Source: Roridomyces roridus
Lineage: Eukaryota; Basidiomycota; Agaricomycetes; Agaricales; Mycenaceae
Reading direction: 5' to 3'
NCBI GenBank assembly: GCA_029378245.1
Contig: JARKIF010000370.1
Span: 1-24,180 of the forward strand
DNA length: 24,180 nucleotides
The notes beneath the pieces were generated by a model. The model was not told the DNA's origin, did not search any database, and worked only from the letters and a program-made list of their open reading frames with translations. The translations under genes were made by a program, and so were the position numbers. Shown in pieces: positions 19,393 to 24,180 of the stretch (positions are counted from its first letter, which is position 1; every line of letters starts with the position of its first letter).

Positions 19393-21190
19393 AAAACCCC
19401 AGGATGGCCTGGGTTCTATTACCGTCATCTTCATCTTCGCGGTCTACACTCTGGCTACTGCCTCCCCGTCCTTGTCCTGTCGATCTCTCGCTCCTGCTCT
19501 TCTCCTCATTTCCTCCGAATAGGCGCTGACAGTCTCCGCAGATCAAAGCAGCCGAGGCGCCCATTACACGGGTACTCGAGGGCACCTTCCTCCCGACGCT
19601 GCGCTCGCCAGAGCAGAAATGCCACCGTCACCGTGGAAGGGTGGACGGCGTTGACTTGATATTTAGGTCTGCTCCCTCTTCCTTGCTCTCGTCCCGTGAT
19701 CACGTGACTACCAAGGGCAACCAAATAATATAAGCGAACCAGACTTCGAGCGACGAGAATACTTAGACCGGCTGTTTTTGAGCTGTTTTACTATACTTAT
19801 GCTGTACGACATTTCATTTCCCATGCGTGTGAGGCCCTCATTCCCAGCTCCCCAACCGGAGCTCTCCGATCCACCCACGAGCCGTTCATCGAGGCCAAGG
19901 CATGGAACATTCAGAGCGTCGAGGATGGGTTTAACTCCGCGGATTCGAATTCACCGGAGCGGTGATCGACTCGAGCTAAATGCGTGCCCCCGTTCCTATA
20001 TAAGTATATGTAGAATCCACGGTCTTGATCCAGATCGAAATCCATCTTCCGTCATTCAAGTGCAATGTATGACATGCACCACTGAAGCCGTCCAAAATGA
20101 GGTCGTAGAACCACAGCTTGGGTAGTTCACTTAAAAACCTTGTCTAGGCGCAGCTTTCTCAGAAGCTTTGTGTATCCCTTTCCTGCTTGCAGCTTTGGCG
20201 GTGGGATGAGATGCTTGGCATTGAGAGGGATCAGTAACAGGACCTCAGTATCGTCAGCGATTTGAGGTGACTTGGGACTCGCACTCTGGGTTTTAGAGAC
20301 TCTCTCGCTACCAACACGCCGGTACAGTATGGGCCAACTTTCTTTTCCCATTAACACCGAAACCCGAGCTTCTCTTGGATTTAGCAAAGCTTATGACGCG
20401 CGTTTCACCGGCCGACTGCCGCGTTCCTTAGTGTGATTGCTAAAACCAGGTACAGTGTCCTTCGCACGCTCAGCCGGAGCGGTAACACGACCGAAGAGAG
20501 AATGATTTTATTCATACCCCGTTTCTCCGATAATCCCCACACAAATCTTTGAGGCACCGACTTATGACGCCGAACATCGCGACCGAACCGAGATGGCTTA
20601 CACCACAGGATGCGCCCACCGAGGAGAAGATCACCACTACAGTCGGGTGAGTTGTCCCAAGGCGCGTCGGGCAAGTGTATAATAAGATATCTCGATCACC
20701 ACCAAATCACCACTGATTCACCGGGATCAATGAAATCAGCAGAGAAGCTTGTTGTTTTCCCCCACCGTCTTCGCGGACCATCTCCCAGAGCAACGAGGTG
20801 GTGGGCCGCCCAATGGCACGGCATTGCAAACTGGATGGTTTCTGCTGTCTGACATTTGCTCGCACCCGGACCTGCTGGAATGGTGCTGCTCCTCCGCTCT
20901 GGCCTTACCTGCTATCATTGCGACATTGCGACTGGGAGGATACCTACGGGGGTAATCGCACGATCTCGGGCGGGTCCGCCGCGTCACCATCGCCTCTGCT
21001 GCATGTCGCGCGCAGGAGACTATCCATCCGCACGGAAAACAAACTGCCCTATGTGTGTGTCTATCGTTACGACCACTAGTTACGTTCATTGATCTACCTG
21101 CAAAAACACATTCTCACTGCGGATACAACGCCTGGCCATCGCGAGGCTACGAATGACGAGGTTTGCCTGTTCTGTCCTTCATTGATCCAG
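19393..21190. other. No gene recognised
   Basis: TATA-like motifs occur near 19726-19732 and 19997-20003. Short ORFs are present (plus 19821-20125, minus 20127-20387, minus 20405-20674), but none has a recognisable domain or supporting introns. The minus ORF ending at 20127 has a Lys/Leu-rich C-terminus and no plausible ATG start. Confidence 0.4.
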
Positions 21191-21194
21191 GATT

Positions 21195-21204
21195 TATATA
21201 AAAA
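21195..21204 (+). promoter_or_regulatory. TATA box upstream of the intron-rich gene
   Basis: TATATAAAAA lies 60 bp before the ATG at 21255. That leaves a short leader of about 30 nt if transcription starts 30 nt downstream of the box. Confidence 0.5.
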
Positions 21205-21254
21205 CTTCTGGGCGGTCTCAATTACAGGACAGTCTTCATATCTCCCCTACACCC

Positions 21255-22671
21255 ATGAGTCGTCCCATCTATCCCGACTGACAAGCCCTCCAACACAACG
21301 CACCGGGCTCTTTACTCGTTCCTCCCCTCTCATGAATCTCATGCGACTATATATATAGACGACGACGACCGCTTGGGACAGGTGCTCAACTACGGGAACT
21401 ATCACTCTGGGGAGGCGCAGAACACTCAGCACTCGTATAGCTCCGGTTGTGGTGCGTCGAAATTTTCTGCGAGCCCGCTTGTATTCAATCCACCCGTCCA
21501 TAGGAGACGCCCAGTCCATGGCAAATTATACGCCTTACTACCACGCGTACGCCAACCCTGGTATGATCCGTAAGTCATCCATCTCTATGGCTGCCTCGGA
21601 CGGGCCTCATATCGTTTGCAGTGCAGGGAGGCAACACAACGTCGATGCTTTCCTCCAGCGTTCCGGTGGCACACTCCAAGCATCCTCAGGTTGCCCGTGC
21701 GTTTTTCTTGTAACGCTTTCGGAATGGATACTCACGCTGGCCTTTCGGCGCATAGAAACCGACCCGGCTGGGATGTACGCTGAACTTCCGTATCACTTGA
21801 ACAATCACAGCTTGGGTGGGTGCATCATACATTCATATATTTCCGACACACGTCAACCACTTGCAGTTAATGGCTACTCCACTCACGGGCATATCACCAA
21901 CTATGATAAGCCTCAGCAGATGTCTGGTCGGCATCCCATGGGTGCGTGGCATGGCCGCAATATCGTGACTCTGGCGTTCTTACTGTAGTGGCCTTCTGAC
22001 CCGTAGACCTCAAACCGGGACCTGGAACTTCCGCCGGACCTCAGTGCTACTCTAACACTGCCGGCTTGGGTGAGTGATCGATACGTTGAAGTATATGTTA
22101 AACAAAGGACTGACCATCGGTAGATTATGGCCAGTCCCTTGCCGGAAGTTCCACCAACTACAATCAGCCCGACCCGATGTCTGGTTGGAATCCCGTTGGT
22201 GCGTTGCGTTGGCAGAATATCTTGGCTGTGACGTCCTGAATTTTTAATAGAGCCAATAACCTGATGAGTGGCGTGAACCCTTCTTCGACTGCGTACGATT
22301 TCCGCCTCGGTATGTTATATCTCATCTTTGGACGAAGCGCGTAAAAGTTGACCTCGTCGTAGACCAGAGCCTGGTCTGTCTATGATATGTCGATAGACAG
22401 ACCAGTCGATCTCGTTGATCATTTGCTTAACGCGCCGATTTCCTAATTTGGTCTGGATGGCTCCTCAACGTTCAACGTCCAACTGCTTTCTCGAATATCC
22501 CTGGAATGAATGGGAACAACCACAACTCTCCGTCAGGGTCTTGCTCTAGCAGCTCCAATGATCGTCCTTTCATGCTGGGTTCGTCCCGCCCGGCCCACGT
22601 CTCGCCCACCTTTCCCTGGCCCTGCAGCCGTTTTGCCGTACGTCGACATCCCGACCATCAGATTCTCATAA
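21255..22671 (+). CDS. Intron-rich gene of alternating phase-1 exons, Asn/Ser/Gly/Pro-rich product
   Basis: Exons fit at about 21359-21451, 21504-21569, 21622-21696, 21756-21815, 21867-21941, 22007-22069, 22124-22198, 22253-22309, 22504-22578 and 22628-22671 (TAA). All introns are phase 1 and about 50-66 bp except the one holding a transposon fragment. From the third exon lengths alternate 75, 60, 75, 63, 75, 57, 75 nt. Two 75-nt exons are clearly homologous (ITNYDKPQQMSGRHPMG and STNYNQPDPMSGWNPVG). The product is a low-complexity Asn, Ser, Gly, Pro, Tyr, His-rich chain without a recognised domain, so I assign no function. Two problems remain. ATG 21255 is out of frame with the first long exon, and the exon at 22504 is preceded by TG instead of AG. 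It may therefore be a recent pseudogene, or the sequence has small errors. Confidence 0.55.
22360..22449 (+). repeat. Single end of the hairpin TIR family, inside an intron
   Basis: From TAGACCAGAGCCTGGTCTG at 22360 to CCTAATTTGG at about 22449 this matches the left TIR at 17304-17393, including the perfect 13-bp hairpin with CTGGTCTGTCTAT. No opposite end was found downstream in this window. It lies in the eighth intron (after the exon ending at 22309) of the gene at 21255-22671. Confidence 0.8.
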
Positions 22672-24180
22672 CGGATGGAAGCGGGGGGGTTCATGAGATT
22701 CCTGAGCGATCGGAGTCGATTGTCTTCCCTAGAAAGCCTTGAAGCGTGAACATTTGTTTGTTTGAAATGAATGTGGTCAGCCAGCCAGCGTGTTGAAGAT
22801 CCAATGACGTCGCACCGAAGAATACATTTCCTGCCGTACGAGAGAGCCTAGGCGGTGGTAGAGTTACTGATGAGATGCTACTTATCAGGTCTGCATTTCG
22901 AATCCATTTGCTTCTATCTGCGTACTTGCAGAACTCCCTCTGGTGGATCATTTGTTATTGGTTTCAACGTAGGAGTCCTCATGTGCACGTACTTATAGTC
23001 GGAATTCATTGTTTCAAAATTCGGCTCGCCATAACAAGATTTCCGGAGCGAAGCGAAGGAGCGTCTTGTAATATTTCCAAATTGGTCCTTCGCCGTCGGC
23101 AGCTATTCGTAAACCCACAAGCACGACGCGCCTGGATTCCTCATTCCCACACGCCTCTTTGCTTCGACCACACAAATGCCGGCTCTCCGGCCTATTTCAC
23201 GTGTAAATTGTGCTCGGTATAGAGGGAGAGGGCCTATCAACTGACGAACAAGTAAGTAGTTGTATATAGGCCAGCATCAGGTCTGGTCAAGCCGCATCAC
23301 AGGCTTCATGGAGCGTGCAGTGGTAGGTTAGGTTAGTGTCTATCGCAACGATCGATAGTCTTCTCGAGAGTGCAGCCTCATTGGTCCAGCTTCACAAATT
23401 CAAGCAACCTGGCCCGTGATCAATGAAATGCGAATGGAGAAGATTTGCATGTTCCTCACATGTTCTGTGACCGGCGACGCTTTCTTCGTGTTTTACGCCT
23501 TGCGTCTCAGTCGCCCGGACCCGGTACCGTAAGCGTAGGTCTTGCTCTTTGACGAGGGTCCTGGGCCGCGTCGTGGCGCCCGCGTGCAAGTTCCTATCTA
23601 CAGTGTAGCCGGTTCCGTTTGATTGAACGCACAAATCGTCCTGGAGGAGGAGAAATGCCGTTGCGCGCGGTGTATACAGTGGAACCGCGTGCGGCGACCT
23701 TGCGAACGGGATTGCAGCGGTCGGATGGCACGTTGGCAAACAATGGCAAGTCCAGACGTGTCTAAGCGGCATGCTGAAAAAGCAAAGAAACATGGCGATT
23801 GCATGAAATTTTGAATCTCGAAGCTCTTGGGGCGAGTCCAGGACGAGTCGAGGATATAAGTAGCTCGGGACGAGAGCCGAAATGCTGTGCAATCACACTG
23901 ATCCGCTCATGGCGTCGGAACGAGGGCCGGGGCGAGATAATAATAATCGTATCTACCACTATGGCCCATGTATCCTGCGCCTCACCCCTCCAGCTCGGCA
24001 CAGGGCACCCCATTTCGACCGATTTTTATCGTGGTGGGTCGTATTCCAGCTTTTCATGAATGGAATAAACGCTGAACTCGTCATCCCTGTCCCTGCTTGG
24101 AAATCCACAGGCAGGGCATCGGCATTCCCATCCATCCGGTCGCCATTCAGGATTCCTTCTTCGGTGCGTCATGTCGATGT
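22672..24180. other. No gene recognised
   Basis: A minus-strand open frame of 166 codons (23392-23892) has no ATG near its 5' end and no recognisable domain. A GC-rich motif GGAGCGAAGCGAAGGAGCG is at about 23044-23062. I see no introns, RNA genes or TIRs here. Confidence 0.4.

Noticed and set aside
23040..23065. GGAGCGAAGCGAAGGAGCG, resembling organellar GC-cluster motifs
   Set aside because: A single copy, no flanking duplication, and no other organellar sequence nearby.
23320..23338. Telomere-like TAGGTTAGGTTAG
   Set aside because: Only about two imperfect units, not the fungal TTAGGG array.
23392..23892. 166-codon minus-strand ORF
   Set aside because: It has no ATG near its 5' end and no recognisable domain; several long frames overlap in the same region, as expected in GC-rich non-coding DNA.
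1..24180. CRISPR array, bacterial operon or prophage
   Set aside because: Repeats are inverted or LTR type, introns are present, and there are no spaced direct repeats or bacterial-style gene packing.

Overview
This is a gene-poor, repeat-rich stretch of fungal nuclear DNA, most likely from an agaricomycete (mushroom-forming) basidiomycete. The reasons are the F-box-like protein family with a coiled-coil lead and an LPAEVTSEIF-type F-box, an intron-dense cytochrome P450, GT-AG introns of about 48-65 bp, and a Ty3/gypsy chromovirus. Every call rests on reading motifs and aligning parts of the window to each other; no search was run.

Layout. 1-8445 is F-box locus 1, split by a complete 6254-bp gypsy element (1952-8205, minus strand) with 477/480-bp LTRs, a 5-bp target duplication, gag, and a pol carrying protease, RT, RNase H, integrase and a chromodomain. 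8452-10050 is a 1.6-kb terminal-inverted-repeat element in the 3' flank of the same locus. 10144-10761 is a 618-bp MITE-like element. 10930-12830 is F-box locus 2, a diverged duplicate of locus 1 that supplies the empty site for the two insertions before it; this copy is also broken. 12849-13828 is the 3' part of a P450 on the minus strand whose haem-ligand cysteine codon reads Phe. 13829-15486 is decayed low-complexity coding sequence ending in motifs of a ubiquitin-specific protease, cut by a 64-bp hairpin element. 15487-19392 is bounded by an inverted pair of GATGCATC-rich palindromic repeats and contains a nested 1137-bp element (17303-18439) with the same ends as the 64-bp element. 19393-21190 shows nothing I recognise. 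21255-22671 is an intron-rich plus-strand gene built from alternating 75-nt and about 60-nt phase-1 exons, with a fragment of the hairpin element in one intron. 22672-24180 shows nothing I recognise.

The genes do not form a pathway or cluster. The window is an insertion hotspot where at least five kinds of mobile DNA have landed in or beside duplicated and decaying host genes. The most notable signals are a self-priming primer-binding site in the gypsy element that agrees with its TATA/start geometry, a transposon family whose ends carry co-varying hairpins and which makes 7-bp target duplications, and the exon-pair duplication gene. Small indels recur in many coding regions and also separate the two LTRs, so part of the apparent decay could be assembly error.
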